Origin: an uncultured Spirochaetales bacterium
Lineage (GTDB): Bacteria > Spirochaetota > Spirochaetia > Sphaerochaetales > Sphaerochaetaceae
NCBI GenBank assembly: GCA_949288415.1
Contig: CASEKE010000009.1
Location: 33,918 to 97,917 of the forward strand
Direction: 5' to 3'
Length of the DNA: 64,000 nucleotides
Shown: positions 34,535 to 42,994 of the stretch, piece after piece
Position numbering within the stretch: the first letter of the stretch is position 1
Layout of the letters: every line of letters begins with the position of its first letter
Notes under the pieces: model-generated
What the model was told of the DNA's origin: nothing
Database searches by the model: none
The model's input: the letters and a program-made list of their open reading frames with translations, nothing else
Made by a program: the position numbers and the translations under genes

Positions 34535-35842
34535 ATGAAAAGACTTGTTTTGACATTGCTCGTTATGATGAGTATTTTTTCCATGGCTTTTGCTCAAGGA
34601 TCTTCCGATTCTCCGGAATCTGGAATCAAGATGACCTTGTGGAACAGCTCGCAGACGATGGCCGATTTCTACAACGAGACGGTAATACCCGCCTTTCTGG
34701 AAGAGCATCCAGAAGTAGAGAGCATCGAGGTTTTGTATCTTCCGATACAGGATTTCGTCAAGAAACTTGCAGTGGTTCTCCCTGCCGGAGATGTTCCGGA
34801 TATCATGGAAATCGAGGATTCCTGGGCGACACCTTATGTCACAGCCGGATATTTTGAGGAAAACACTCCGGAACTCAACGCAATCGTCGATCAGATGATT
34901 CCTGAAATCAAGGGATGTCTGACATACGATGGAAAGCTCTATGGAGTTCCCAGTGCTCCGTTCCACGAGTTGTTCTTCTGGAATCTCGACATGCTTGAAG
35001 AGGCTGGTATCGAAGAGATTCCCGATACATGGGATGAAGTTGTCGACGCTGCAGTCAAGATGACGAAGAGAGACGCTGACGGCAATATCGTAAGATCCGG
35101 TTTCTCCATGAGACTTGGAGGCAATCCGAGCGGAACAGCTCAGAAGTTCTGGGTTCTCGGCCTTCTTCCGAATGGTGTGAACTGGGTGGAGGAAAGCGAG
35201 ACAGAGCCTGGAAAGTATCATGCAGCTTTCGACAACGAAGGTGGATACAATGCTCTCAAGACGTATATCGACCTTCTTTATAAGTATAAGGTCGACGATT
35301 TCTCGTCCATGAAGGATACGGAGGCTTTTGCCAAGGAAAAGACTGCAATCAACATGAGAGAGGCTTCCAGTTCGACGTCCATCATCGAGCAGGGACCAGA
35401 TGTGAACTGGGTGACAAGCCCGATGCCGAAGGGACCAGTCGATCGTGCGACATTCCTACTTTCTCTCAATCTCTATGTACCTAAGGACGGTAAGAACAAG
35501 GATCTTGCCAGAGAATTCATCGCTTTTGCAACGTCGAGAGAGATGTACGAGAAGCAGGTCGTGGAGAGAGCTACGCTCAATCCTTATATCGACGCTGACA
35601 GACTTGCCGGTCTTGACGAGAGACTTAAGCCAGGATTTGTATTCGACGACGATCTCAAGGTATATGGAGTACCTGTCCTGAATTCCTACGACATGGCACA
35701 GACAAAGATCGGTGAGGCTCTTCCCGACATATTCGCGGACGCATCGCTGCTTGATAACCCAGAGGGAATTAAGGCTGCTATAAAGCGCTTGGCCGACATA
35801 GTAAACGATTGTCTGAAGGAATATGACGAATACGCAGAGTAA
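34535..35842 (+). CDS. ABC transporter extracellular sugar-binding protein
   Basis: 435-residue solute-binding protein of the SBP_bac_1 family. Signal peptide MKRLVLTLLVMMSIFSMAFA precedes QGSSDSPES. MTLWNSSQTMADFYNETVIP is the first strand and helix, DVPDIMEIEDSWATPYVTAG the hinge region, and LYGVPSAPFHELFFWNLDML the conserved middle. ATG 34535 follows AAGGAGAG. It heads the operon with two permeases and an EamA transporter. No ATPase gene is present, so it probably shares a general sugar ATPase encoded elsewhere. Confidence 0.92.
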   Translation: MKRLVLTLLVMMSIFSMAFAQGSSDSPESGIKMTLWNSSQTMADFYNETVIPAFLEEHPEVESIEVLYLPIQDFVKKLAVVLPAGDVPDIMEIEDSWATPYVTAGYFEENTPELNAIVDQMIPEIKGCLTYDGKLYGVPSAPFHELFFWNLDMLEEAGIEEIPDTWDEVVDAAVKMTKRDADGNIVRSGFSMRLGGNPSGTAQKFWVLGLLPNGVNWVEESETEPGKYHAAFDNEGGYNALKTYIDLLYKYKVDDFSSMKDTEAFAKEKTAINMREASSSTSIIEQGPDVNWVTSPMPKGPVDRATFLLSLNLYVPKDGKNKDLAREFIAFATSREMYEKQVVERATLNPYIDADRLAGLDERLKPGFVFDDDLKVYGVPVLNSYDMAQTKIGEALPDIFADASLLDNPEGIKAAIKRLADIVNDCLKEYDEYAE

Positions 35843-35857
35843 TTCCTGATCATTGAT

Positions 35858-35900
35858 CTGGGAGATGACCGATGGAATGTTGTTCATCTCCCAGTATTTT
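35858..35900 (+). terminator. Attenuator-type terminator after the binding protein
   Basis: An 11-bp stem CTGGGAGATGA (35858-35868) / TCATCTCCCAG (35884-35894) followed by TATTTT. It lies between the binding-protein gene and the permeases and probably reduces expression of the latter. Confidence 0.8.
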
Positions 35901-35931
35901 ATATTATACCCATCGTTGAAGGATTGACATA

Positions 35932-36858
35932 ATGAGTAAGAATGCGAAAAAAGAAATAGTGAAATCGGATACCGGAAGCATTCTCCAAAAGCAGAAGACC
36001 AAGGATATGATTTTTGTCTTTTCGATAGTTATTCCTGTGATGATATTGTTTTCTGTAATTCGATTTATACCGATTGTCCAGACATTTTTTTATTCTTTTA
36101 TGAAAAAAAGTATGATCAGACCAGGTCAATCTTTTGTAGGTCTTGAGAATTATGCATATGTTCTGAAAGACACAGAATTCATCGGAGCTTTCGGCAATAC
36201 TTTTTTCATTGCTTTTTTCTCGATGTTCGGAAGCATCGTACTGGGCTTGTTCCTTGCCAGCATGGTGAACTCCGGAAGGAGAGGTATGAGATTGTGGCAG
36301 GCATTGCTTTTCCTTCCTGTCATAGTATCAATGGTTCCTGCTACATTGATGTGGAAACTGTTGTTCGATTTCAATTACGGATTCATAAATCAACTGCTGA
36401 ATTTGATCGGCATAAAGAGCATAGATTGGATCAATGACGCAAATATCGTCGGTTGGCCGATTGTAATAATCGGCATATGGAAGGAAATGGGTTACAATAT
36501 GATGATTTTCTTCGTCGGATTGAAGTCGGTTCCAAAGGAACTTTATGAATCGGCGGATCTTGATGGCGTAAATCGTTCCCAGCGGTTGCTGCATATAACA
36601 TTGCCGATGATACGACCAATCACCTTGTTCGTATGTGTTATGTCCATGATCAAGTTCATCAAGGTGTTCACTCAGGCCATTGTCATGACATCCGGCAGCC
36701 AGAGCTCAGGAAATATCTTCAAGACTCTTGTCTATTATATATATCAGCAGAGCTTCCAGCTCCATTCCATGGGAAGGGCATCCGCCGCTGCGATGATACT
36801 GCTTCTTGTCATTTTCATTCTTACCTGTCTGCAGATGCGGGCTCAACGGGAAAAATAG
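35932..36858 (+). CDS. Sugar ABC transporter permease, MalF type
   Basis: 308-residue inner-membrane permease of the CUT1 family with six helices. N-terminal 30 residues are charged and cytoplasmic; VGLENYAYVLKDTEFIGAFG is the periplasmic segment; the EAA loop reads ELYESADLDGVNRSQRLLHI followed by LPMIRP. It pairs with the MalG-type permease 11 bp downstream. Confidence 0.93.
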   Translation: MSKNAKKEIVKSDTGSILQKQKTKDMIFVFSIVIPVMILFSVIRFIPIVQTFFYSFMKKSMIRPGQSFVGLENYAYVLKDTEFIGAFGNTFFIAFFSMFGSIVLGLFLASMVNSGRRGMRLWQALLFLPVIVSMVPATLMWKLLFDFNYGFINQLLNLIGIKSIDWINDANIVGWPIVIIGIWKEMGYNMMIFFVGLKSVPKELYESADLDGVNRSQRLLHITLPMIRPITLFVCVMSMIKFIKVFTQAIVMTSGSQSSGNIFKTLVYYIYQQSFQLHSMGRASAAAMILLLVIFILTCLQMRAQREK

Positions 36859-36869
36859 GAGAAACAGAA

Positions 36870-37712
36870 ATGAACAAACTCGGGTTCTCAAAGAAAACCT
36901 CTGCTACAGACATAGTACTGCTGATATTATTCTTTATTGTAGTTCTCGTTGCAATTTTCCCTCTGTTCTGGATGTTTGTGACTTCGTTCAAGACCCAGGA
37001 GGAGATTACTGCGATTCCGACCACTATCTTTCCTGAGAACTGGTATTTCGGCAGCTACATAAAGATTTTCACAGATCAGTATTTTGTCAGGTATTTCATA
37101 AATACATGCATTACATCGACGATCATCACTGTCGTGTCCGTGATTGTATCGGCCTTGATCGGATACGTTTTTGCAAAGTTCAAGTTTCCCCTCAAGACTG
37201 TCTTTTTCTATGCGATACTGGCGACGATAATGGTTCCGTTCGAATCGTTCGTCGTTCCGCTTTATAGTTTTGTTCGCTCCGTCGGTTGGGTCAACACATA
37301 TATGGGACTTGTTTTCCCTAGTATAATCAGTTCTTTCGGAATGTTCTTCATGAAGCAGAACATGGAACAGCTTCCCGATGCTTTGATAGAGGCTGCAAGA
37401 ATCGATGGTGCCGGAAACTATTATATCCTTCGGAAGATCATCATGCCGTTGTCAGTCTCGTCCTTGTCTGTATTGAGCATATTGCTTTTTCTGATTGCCT
37501 GGTCCGAGTATCTCTGGCCGTTGATCATTGTGACGAAGAAGGAGATGTACGTCCTTGAGATTGGATTGACTCTGCTTCAGGACGAGTATTTCATCGATTA
37601 TGGTGTTATGATGTCCGGTTGTGCGGTTGCTCTTGTACCATGCTTGCTCATCTTCATCTTCTTCCGTAATTACATAATGGAAGGAATCGCCATGAGCGGA
37701 ATCAAGGGATGA
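36870..37712 (+). CDS. Sugar ABC transporter permease, MalG type
   Basis: 280-residue CUT1 permease. SASATDIVLLILFF-like N-terminal helix, FPLFWMFVTSFKTQEEITAI, and the EAA loop ALIEAARIDGAGNYYILRKI with IMPLS following; the C-terminus EGIAMSGIKG is the family ending. ATG 36870 is preceded by AGGAG; the open frame upstream belongs to the MalF gene region. Its stop overlaps the next gene's ATG (ATGA at 37709). Confidence 0.93.
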   Translation: MNKLGFSKKTSATDIVLLILFFIVVLVAIFPLFWMFVTSFKTQEEITAIPTTIFPENWYFGSYIKIFTDQYFVRYFINTCITSTIITVVSVIVSALIGYVFAKFKFPLKTVFFYAILATIMVPFESFVVPLYSFVRSVGWVNTYMGLVFPSIISSFGMFFMKQNMEQLPDALIEAARIDGAGNYYILRKIIMPLSVSSLSVLSILLFLIAWSEYLWPLIIVTKKEMYVLEIGLTLLQDEYFIDYGVMMSGCAVALVPCLLIFIFFRNYIMEGIAMSGIKG

Positions 37713-38575
37713 CGGACAGAAACAAGGCAATATTGCTGATACTTCTGTCGGCATTTGCTTCTGCATCGATGGGATTGCTTGTGAACCTTGCCGGTGATCT
37801 TCCATCGATGCAGAAGAGCTTCTTTCGTAATTTCATAGCATGCATATTCGCTTTTTGCATACAGCTACGGTCGGGAGAAGGATTTCGGGTCGAGAGAAGT
37901 TGTGTCAGGCTGCTGTCTGTCCGTTGCCTTGCAGGTACTCTCGGATTGATGGCATCGTTCTATTCCATGGACCGCCTTCCTCTGGCGGATTGGACGATGA
38001 TAGGCAAGATGGCTCCTTTCTTCACGTTGCTTTTCTCGGCCATCATCCTTGGCGAGAAGGTGGATGCATTCAGGAAAGTATGCCTTGTCGTAGCTGCTGT
38101 CGGCAGCATGTTCATTGTAAAACCCTCCTTTTCGAATATTCTGTTATTCCCCAGCGTGCTTTGTCTATGCGATGCGATACTTTCCGGAGTTGCCTATACG
38201 TTGGTTCGTAAGCTCGGGATTGCCGGTGTTTCAGGGTCGCTCATAGTTTTCTATTTTTCTCTCTCTTCGTCCATTGCGACTCTGCCGTTTGCAATCTTCG
38301 GATACAAGGAAATGTCCGCAATGCAGTTTTTTTTGCTTTTTGCCGCTGCAGCATGCGGATTTGCAACACAGATTCTTCTGACCGTAGCCTATAGACTGGC
38401 ACCGTCTAAGGATATATCCATATTCGAATATTCGCAGATAGTCTTTGCCGCATTTCTAGGATATGTTTTTCTTTCCCAGGTTCCTGATTCGTCTAGTATT
38501 GCAGGCTATGCGATAATCATTCTGGCGGCGTCGATGCTTTTTTTGTGTGATAAAGAGCGGAGACTGGAAAAATGA
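37709..38575 (+). CDS. EamA/DMT-family transporter
   Basis: 288-residue membrane protein with ten helices in two EamA repeats (drug/metabolite transporter superfamily). SAFASASMGLLVNLAGDLPS and RNFIACIFAF in the first repeat and TVAYRLAPSKDISIFEYSQI plus VFAAFLGYVFLSQVP in the second are typical. It is translationally coupled to the sugar permease by a 4-nt overlap, an unusual neighbour for an importer; it may export a by-product of the imported sugar. Members move purines, amino acids or nucleotide sugars; the substrate here is unknown. Confidence 0.88.
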   Translation: MTDRNKAILLILLSAFASASMGLLVNLAGDLPSMQKSFFRNFIACIFAFCIQLRSGEGFRVERSCVRLLSVRCLAGTLGLMASFYSMDRLPLADWTMIGKMAPFFTLLFSAIILGEKVDAFRKVCLVVAAVGSMFIVKPSFSNILLFPSVLCLCDAILSGVAYTLVRKLGIAGVSGSLIVFYFSLSSSIATLPFAIFGYKEMSAMQFFLLFAAAACGFATQILLTVAYRLAPSKDISIFEYSQIVFAAFLGYVFLSQVPDSSSIAGYAIIILAASMLFLCDKERRLEK

Positions 38576-38634
38576 TTTGATTTGTCATGTCGACTGGATG
38601 GAGAAATTCCATGTAGATTTTCTGCCGGACATGA

Positions 38635-38661
38635 AACAACCCCTTTTCGAAAGGGGTTGTT
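38635..38661. terminator. Strong hairpin between convergent genes
   Basis: A perfect 12-bp stem AACAACCCCTTT (38635-38646) / AAAGGGGTTGTT (38650-38661) with a 3-nt loop, lying between the ends of the EamA gene (+) and bicupin copy 2 (-). The T run is weak in both directions, but position and strength suggest transcript-end formation. Confidence 0.75.
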
Positions 38662-38683
38662 GTTCGAAAATTTTGTTTTTGCC

Positions 38684-39406
38684 TTAGTGGCTTCCGTTTG
38701 CGATTTCTGCAGTCTTATGCTCGAACCAGATATAGAACACGGACTTTCCGGGTTCCGATACGAGAGAGTGATCGAGTCCGGCAGGGACATATGACCATTC
38801 ATTTGCTCCATGATGTATCTTCTCGTCTTCGACTGTAAGAGTGAAATCGGCTCCGGGAAGCGTATAGTTCCACTGATCGACGGCCGGATGTCCTTTCTCG
38901 ATTGTTCCTTCTCCGTCGGCTTTCACAACTCCCATCAATACTCTTGCAAGATGTCCGCTGGAAATTACGGTCCAACTCTTTGTGTTCGGTCCTTTGCAAG
39001 TCTGTGTGTATTCTTCGCAATCGTCAAGTGTCTTGAAGCTTGGTAGGATCATATGCGTATTTTTATATCCGTCAAGATCGGATTGAAGCATGTCGACTAC
39101 GACCATCATGTATTCCATATCTGTTGCTGCATATATTGTGTACTGCTCGGCCGCGAAATTCGGGACGAAGAAGCTCAGCTTCTCGATATTGTATGCTTTT
39201 ACAGGAGTCGTAATATATCCAGTTCCCTGTCCGAATATGAATACGACTGTCTTATCCTCATACAGCTTTGGCGATACTGTATGACCTTTTTCCAGGATGC
39301 ATTTATATCCCCTGACCAGCGGATGGGTTCCAGCCAGCCATTCTACCTCGCCATACCCGTTCGTTGTTTTCGGGTTGTTTTCTTGCCTTGCAACTGCAAT
39401 TGCCAT
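38684..39406 (-). CDS. Bicupin protein, unknown function (copy 2)
   Basis: 240-residue paralogue of the protein encoded at 32115-32873. The first domain contains HTVSPKLYEDKTVVFIFGQG, the second VDQWNYTLPGADFTLTVEDE and VPAGLDHSLVSEPG (degenerate second cupin motif with one His). The pair brackets the MATE and sugar ABC genes and may act on the imported sugar, for example as isomerase or sensor; this is inference. Start ATG 39406 follows AGGAGG. Upstream, 39407-39874 is AT-rich and I see no gene in it that I can support. Confidence 0.72.
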   Translation of the reverse strand: MAIAVARQENNPKTTNGYGEVEWLAGTHPLVRGYKCILEKGHTVSPKLYEDKTVVFIFGQGTGYITTPVKAYNIEKLSFFVPNFAAEQYTIYAATDMEYMMVVVDMLQSDLDGYKNTHMILPSFKTLDDCEEYTQTCKGPNTKSWTVISSGHLARVLMGVVKADGEGTIEKGHPAVDQWNYTLPGADFTLTVEDEKIHHGANEWSYVPAGLDHSLVSEPGKSVFYIWFEHKTAEIANGSH

Positions 39407-39874
39407 TTTTTTGCCTCCTTTGTGACAACAATATATTTATATGATAGCATGTTCAATGAAAAATGCAATATTGAAAATTGATTTCAAAATAAAAAGAAAT
39501 ATGAGGTAAAGTAAACTGACAGATAATGTAGTTTTCACGCAGGATATAAAATATTTAGAAATAATTTTTATAAAAATATAGAACTGTAATTTTATTTTTA
39601 CTGACAAACTACGTTTCTATTGCCTCAAGCCGCATAAAAAATGTTTTTGAAATTATGGAAAGAGCTGGCCGCAGCAATCAGGAAAGCTGCCTGAAAAAAC
39701 GTAAGACCGAATTGTCGTCTCGATCTTTAGTCGGCATGATTCCTCGATGAATATTCCATATGGTATTCTTGTCGGAACCACTGAAGTCGAAGACTCCGGA
39801 AAACGAAATCCGGTTGTTCCTGGACTGCCGGGATTGCTGCTTATATCCGGATTCAAGGCCATACCTTGCCGTGT

Positions 39875-40681
39875 TCAGTCGCTGTAACCCATTATATGGG
39901 AGATCTGCAAAGCAACCTTTTGAAGTTTTTCCAGACAGATATCTCTTTTCCCTGGTGTTTCCCGAAAACTTGGCCAGTTTATGCTCACAGCTGCAATGAT
40001 GGATCCGTCGTGCTCATATATGGGACATGCCAACGTATGGATGTCCTGTTCGTATTCGCTTATCACTTCGTTGTATCCATCTTCCCTTGTCTTGGAAATC
40101 TGCTGTCTGAGCGTAGCCGGATCGGTGACTGTATTGATTGTGTATGGTATCAGTTTCTCGGTTGCAAGGTATTGGCTGAGCTGATCTTCATCCATCCCAG
40201 CCAGCAGGACCTTGCCGCTTGCCGTACAATATAGCGGGGTACGTTTTCCTATACGCTCATAGAATCTTGCTGTATACCGTGACTCGACCTTTTGCAGGTG
40301 GATCTGCTCATTGTTGTCGCGGATTGTCACGATTGTCGTTTCGCCTGTATCGAAGCTAAGATCTTCTATGAACGGGCGGGAAATCCTTGATAGTTCCACG
40401 TCATCTATGCTGCGGGAGGCTACTTTGAATATTTTCGGTGTTAGCCGATATCTGTTGTTGATATCTTTTTCCACGTATTCCATCCTTTGCAGGATGGAAA
40501 GGAAACGGAACAATGTCGGCCTGGACAAGCCTACGATCGGAACCAATTCCTCCAAAGTCAATCCCTTATGATACGATAAAGACTCAAGAATGCTCAAAGT
40601 TCTGAATACAGAGTTTGTTGAGAGATCTGAAAGATTGTTTTCTTCATTTGTTTCCATTGTGTCATCTTTGAACGTATCCAT
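39875..40681 (-). CDS. IclR-family transcriptional regulator
   Basis: 268 residues: after a 25-residue leader, a winged helix (SVFRTLSILESLSYHKGLTL, then VGLSRPTLFRFLSILQRMEY with the recognition helix) and a C-terminal IclR ligand domain (GETTIVTIRDNNEQIHLQKV, PLYCTASGKVLLAGMDEDQL, CPIYEHDGSIIAAVSINWPS). IclR regulators respond to small carboxylates and sugars-acid metabolites. It probably controls the bicupins and the sugar ABC operon; a shared 14-mer lies before it and before the ABC operon. Ribosome site GGAGATG precedes ATG 40681. Confidence 0.9.
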   Translation of the reverse strand: MDTFKDDTMETNEENNLSDLSTNSVFRTLSILESLSYHKGLTLEELVPIVGLSRPTLFRFLSILQRMEYVEKDINNRYRLTPKIFKVASRSIDDVELSRISRPFIEDLSFDTGETTIVTIRDNNEQIHLQKVESRYTARFYERIGKRTPLYCTASGKVLLAGMDEDQLSQYLATEKLIPYTINTVTDPATLRQQISKTREDGYNEVISEYEQDIHTLACPIYEHDGSIIAAVSINWPSFRETPGKRDICLEKLQKVALQISHIMGYSD

Positions 40682-40713
40682 TAATCATCTCCATTCGGAA
40701 TTATAATCCATAT

Positions 40714-40727
40714 TATATCATACAGTT
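40714..40727. promoter_or_regulatory. 14-mer shared with the sugar ABC operon, overlapping the IclR promoter
   Basis: TATATCATACAGTT, identical to 34424-34437. Read on the minus strand it runs into GATATAAT, a probable -10 for the IclR gene, so binding here could give autoregulation; alternatively the match only reflects similar promoters. Confidence 0.4.
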
Positions 40728-40905
40728 TTTCCAGAAAACAAAAAAATAGGGTAGTTTATATGTCTTTTCCTTGATATTGCCGTTGGCTTTTTGATATTTT
40801 TGCTTATTATCCATCAAGAAACTGCATCGGTTCGATCGATTTTCTCTGTCGGCGATGATTAGCAAAAAAATTCCTGTGGTGGCATGCCACAGGACAATAA
40901 TCAAA

Positions 40906-41886
40906 TCATTCCCACTCGATGGTCCCCGAGGGTTTCGGAGTATAGTCGTATACGACTCTGTTGACACCTTCGACCTCGTGGGTGATTCTGTCGACAATAT
41001 GCTGCATCAGATCGAACGGAATGTTCTCGACAGTCGCGGACATGGCATCACGAGTATTTACGGCCCTTATTATGACGGTCCATGCATATGTTCTCTTGCC
41101 GTTCTTGACGCCGACGCTCCTGAAATCGGGGATTGCCGTGAAATACTGCCAGACCTTTCCTGCAAGACCGGCTTTGTCGAATTCCTCGCGAAGTATGGCA
41201 TCGGACTCTCTAACCGCTTCCAGTCTGTCGCGGGTGATTGCTCCCAGGCATCTTACGCCAAGCCCAGGACCTGGGAACGGCTGGCGATAAACCATGCCAT
41301 CGGGGAGTCCAAGAGCCTTTCCTACGACACGTACCTCGTCCTTGTAGAGGAATTTGAGAGGCTCGACAAGCTTGAACTTGAGATCCTCGGGTAGACCGCC
41401 TACATTGTGATGGGCTTTTACTCCATCGCTTTCTATGATGTCGGGATATATCGTTCCCTGGGCCAGGAACTCTATTCCGTCCAGTTTCCTTGCCTCTTCC
41501 TCGAATACCCTGATGAACTCGGCTCCGATTATCTTTCTCTTCTTTTCGGGTTCGGCAACACCGGCCAGCTTGTCAAGGAAGCGGTCGACTGCGTCCACGT
41601 AGATCAGGTTTGCATCCATCTGGTTGCGGAAAACCTCGATTACCTGTTCAGGCTCGCCTTTTCTCAAGAGACCATGATTGACATGTACACATACTAGGTT
41701 CTTTCCTATCGCCTTGATGAGAAGTGCTGCGACTACAGACGAGTCCACACCTCCGGAGAGTGCAAGAAGAACCTTTCCTTCTCCTACATCATGTCTGATT
41801 TTTGCGATCTCATCTGCTATGAATGCATCGGCCTGGGCCTTTGAAACGATGCGTTCCATATCCGCTGGACGTTTGTTGTCTTCCAT
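40906..41886 (-). CDS. GMP synthase ATP-pyrophosphatase domain protein, no glutaminase domain
   Basis: 326 residues matching only the synthetase part of GuaA, which adenylates XMP and aminates it to GMP. The PP-loop [20 protein letters not shown] lies near residue 42; [40 protein letters not shown] and the C-terminus KPSGTIEWE are conserved. There is no class I glutaminase domain and no stand-alone one next to it, so it would need ammonia or a partner encoded elsewhere, as in archaeal two-subunit enzymes. A complete GuaA is encoded 1.1 kb away. Start after GGAGGAA. Confidence 0.9.
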   Translation of the reverse strand: MEDNKRPADMERIVSKAQADAFIADEIAKIRHDVGEGKVLLALSGGVDSSVVAALLIKAIGKNLVCVHVNHGLLRKGEPEQVIEVFRNQMDANLIYVDAVDRFLDKLAGVAEPEKKRKIIGAEFIRVFEEEARKLDGIEFLAQGTIYPDIIESDGVKAHHNVGGLPEDLKFKLVEPLKFLYKDEVRVVGKALGLPDGMVYRQPFPGPGLGVRCLGAITRDRLEAVRESDAILREEFDKAGLAGKVWQYFTAIPDFRSVGVKNGKRTYAWTVIIRAVNTRDAMSATVENIPFDLMQHIVDRITHEVEGVNRVVYDYTPKPSGTIEWE

Positions 41887-41981
41887 CTGAATTCCTCCAA
41901 TCTAGATAACAAGATTCTACCCAAATCGTTGTGATGTGCATAGCACAAAAGGCAAAGAGGATGAATCTTTTTCCAAAACCG

Positions 41982-42791
41982 TCATATGAGTTTGTATGAT
42001 ACGCTCCAGGAAAGGGCATGCCCTGCAAATGCGGTATCCTGATAGTACGGTTCTATCGAGAATGTCCTGTCGTTGGCCCATATCGGACTCTGATGCGAAT
42101 AGTAGTCCGTAGTCATAAGCCATTCGGAATTTCTTGCGTGTATCTTTGCATACAGGAACTTCTCTCCCGGCGTAAGTACAGGCTGGAAGGATTTTTTCTG
42201 TTCTATGCCCTTGATTCTGCGGACATTGCCGTTTTCGATTGCGAAATATCCTGTAGGAGCATCGAAATATGCATCTCTGACGAGCGAGAACATTGAAAGA
42301 TCCTCCCTGGGCGGGAAGAACGGATGGGGATACCAGCTTATTGGAACAAGTTCAGATCCCTCGTTCTCGATCATTGTTCTGGAGATTATGGTACGTCCGT
42401 CGACTTGTATCGTTCTCACGATCGTGAAATCATATCCTCCTTTCGTCTCTCTGGCAGCAAAGACAGCAGAGGAATTCTTTATTTCGATTTCCCAGTCGCT
42501 GAATCTCACGACGGAGTTCGAGGCCAGGTCGCACTCTCCGATTCCCGGAATAAGAAACAGCCTGCTTTCCCTGAGCAGAAGCGGGGCATGGCTGAACGAA
42601 TCCGGAATTCCCTGTCCGTCGAAAGTATTGAAGCTTTCAGGAAACGTCGGCCCCGAAAGCAACGCTCTTCCGCTCGCGTCGTATATCTGGAATATGTATC
42701 CTCCCGTACAGTATCTGGTTCCGAACCGCTTGAAATCCACCTTCGGATCGAGCAGGCAGACAGAAAGAGTTTCCGAACTGATTGAAAACAT
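41982..42791 (-). CDS. Aldose-1-epimerase-like protein
   Basis: 269-residue beta-sandwich protein of the galactose mutarotase superfamily. Supporting segments are TIVRTIQVDGRTIISRTMIE followed by NEGSELVPISWYPHPFFPP, where the conserved His of the fold lies, and the late ANDRTFSIEPYYQDT. Family members interconvert anomers or bind carbohydrates. ATG 42791 follows GGAGGGA; the open frame continues upstream into the guaA promoter region without supporting motifs. Divergent from guaA; no sugar operon is adjacent, so the role is unclear. Confidence 0.72.
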   Translation of the reverse strand: MFSISSETLSVCLLDPKVDFKRFGTRYCTGGYIFQIYDASGRALLSGPTFPESFNTFDGQGIPDSFSHAPLLLRESRLFLIPGIGECDLASNSVVRFSDWEIEIKNSSAVFAARETKGGYDFTIVRTIQVDGRTIISRTMIENEGSELVPISWYPHPFFPPREDLSMFSLVRDAYFDAPTGYFAIENGNVRRIKGIEQKKSFQPVLTPGEKFLYAKIHARNSEWLMTTDYYSHQSPIWANDRTFSIEPYYQDTAFAGHALSWSVSYKLI

Positions 42792-42920
42792 CGTATCCCT
42801 CCGCAATACTCGAAGAATAGCACAACAGACATGCACGTGGAAGTACGTTGCCTGAGGGAAAATTGCAGCCGGAATCGGCGCCGCAGAGTGTTGTATATGA
42901 GTTTTCGAAAGTGCAATTCC

Positions 42921-42974
42921 TGCAATTGGCGATACTTGCGGCAATTGCATAAAGCACACTTCTTAATGTATCAT
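42921..42974 (+). promoter_or_regulatory. guaA promoter with TGCAATTG inverted repeat
   Basis: TGCAATTG (42921-42928) is repeated inverted as CAATTGCA (42942-42949), with another TGCAATT at 42912. A possible promoter is TTGCAT (42945-42950), 18-bp spacer, TATCAT (42969-42974). The dyad could be a regulator site; no purine riboswitch core is visible. Confidence 0.45.
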
Positions 42975-42994
42975 TTCAGCATTCGTTTCGGAGG

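Noticed and set aside
39653..39862. Possible 69-residue protein downstream of the IclR gene (minus strand)
   Set aside because: It contains an intriguing GTTGFRFPE segment, but there is no ribosome site, no recognised family and the flanks are AT-rich; could be a gene remnant, not enough to call.
42792..42994. Purine riboswitch before guaA
   Set aside because: The conserved purine-aptamer core and loop sequences are not there; only TGCAATTG repeats and a plausible promoter are seen.
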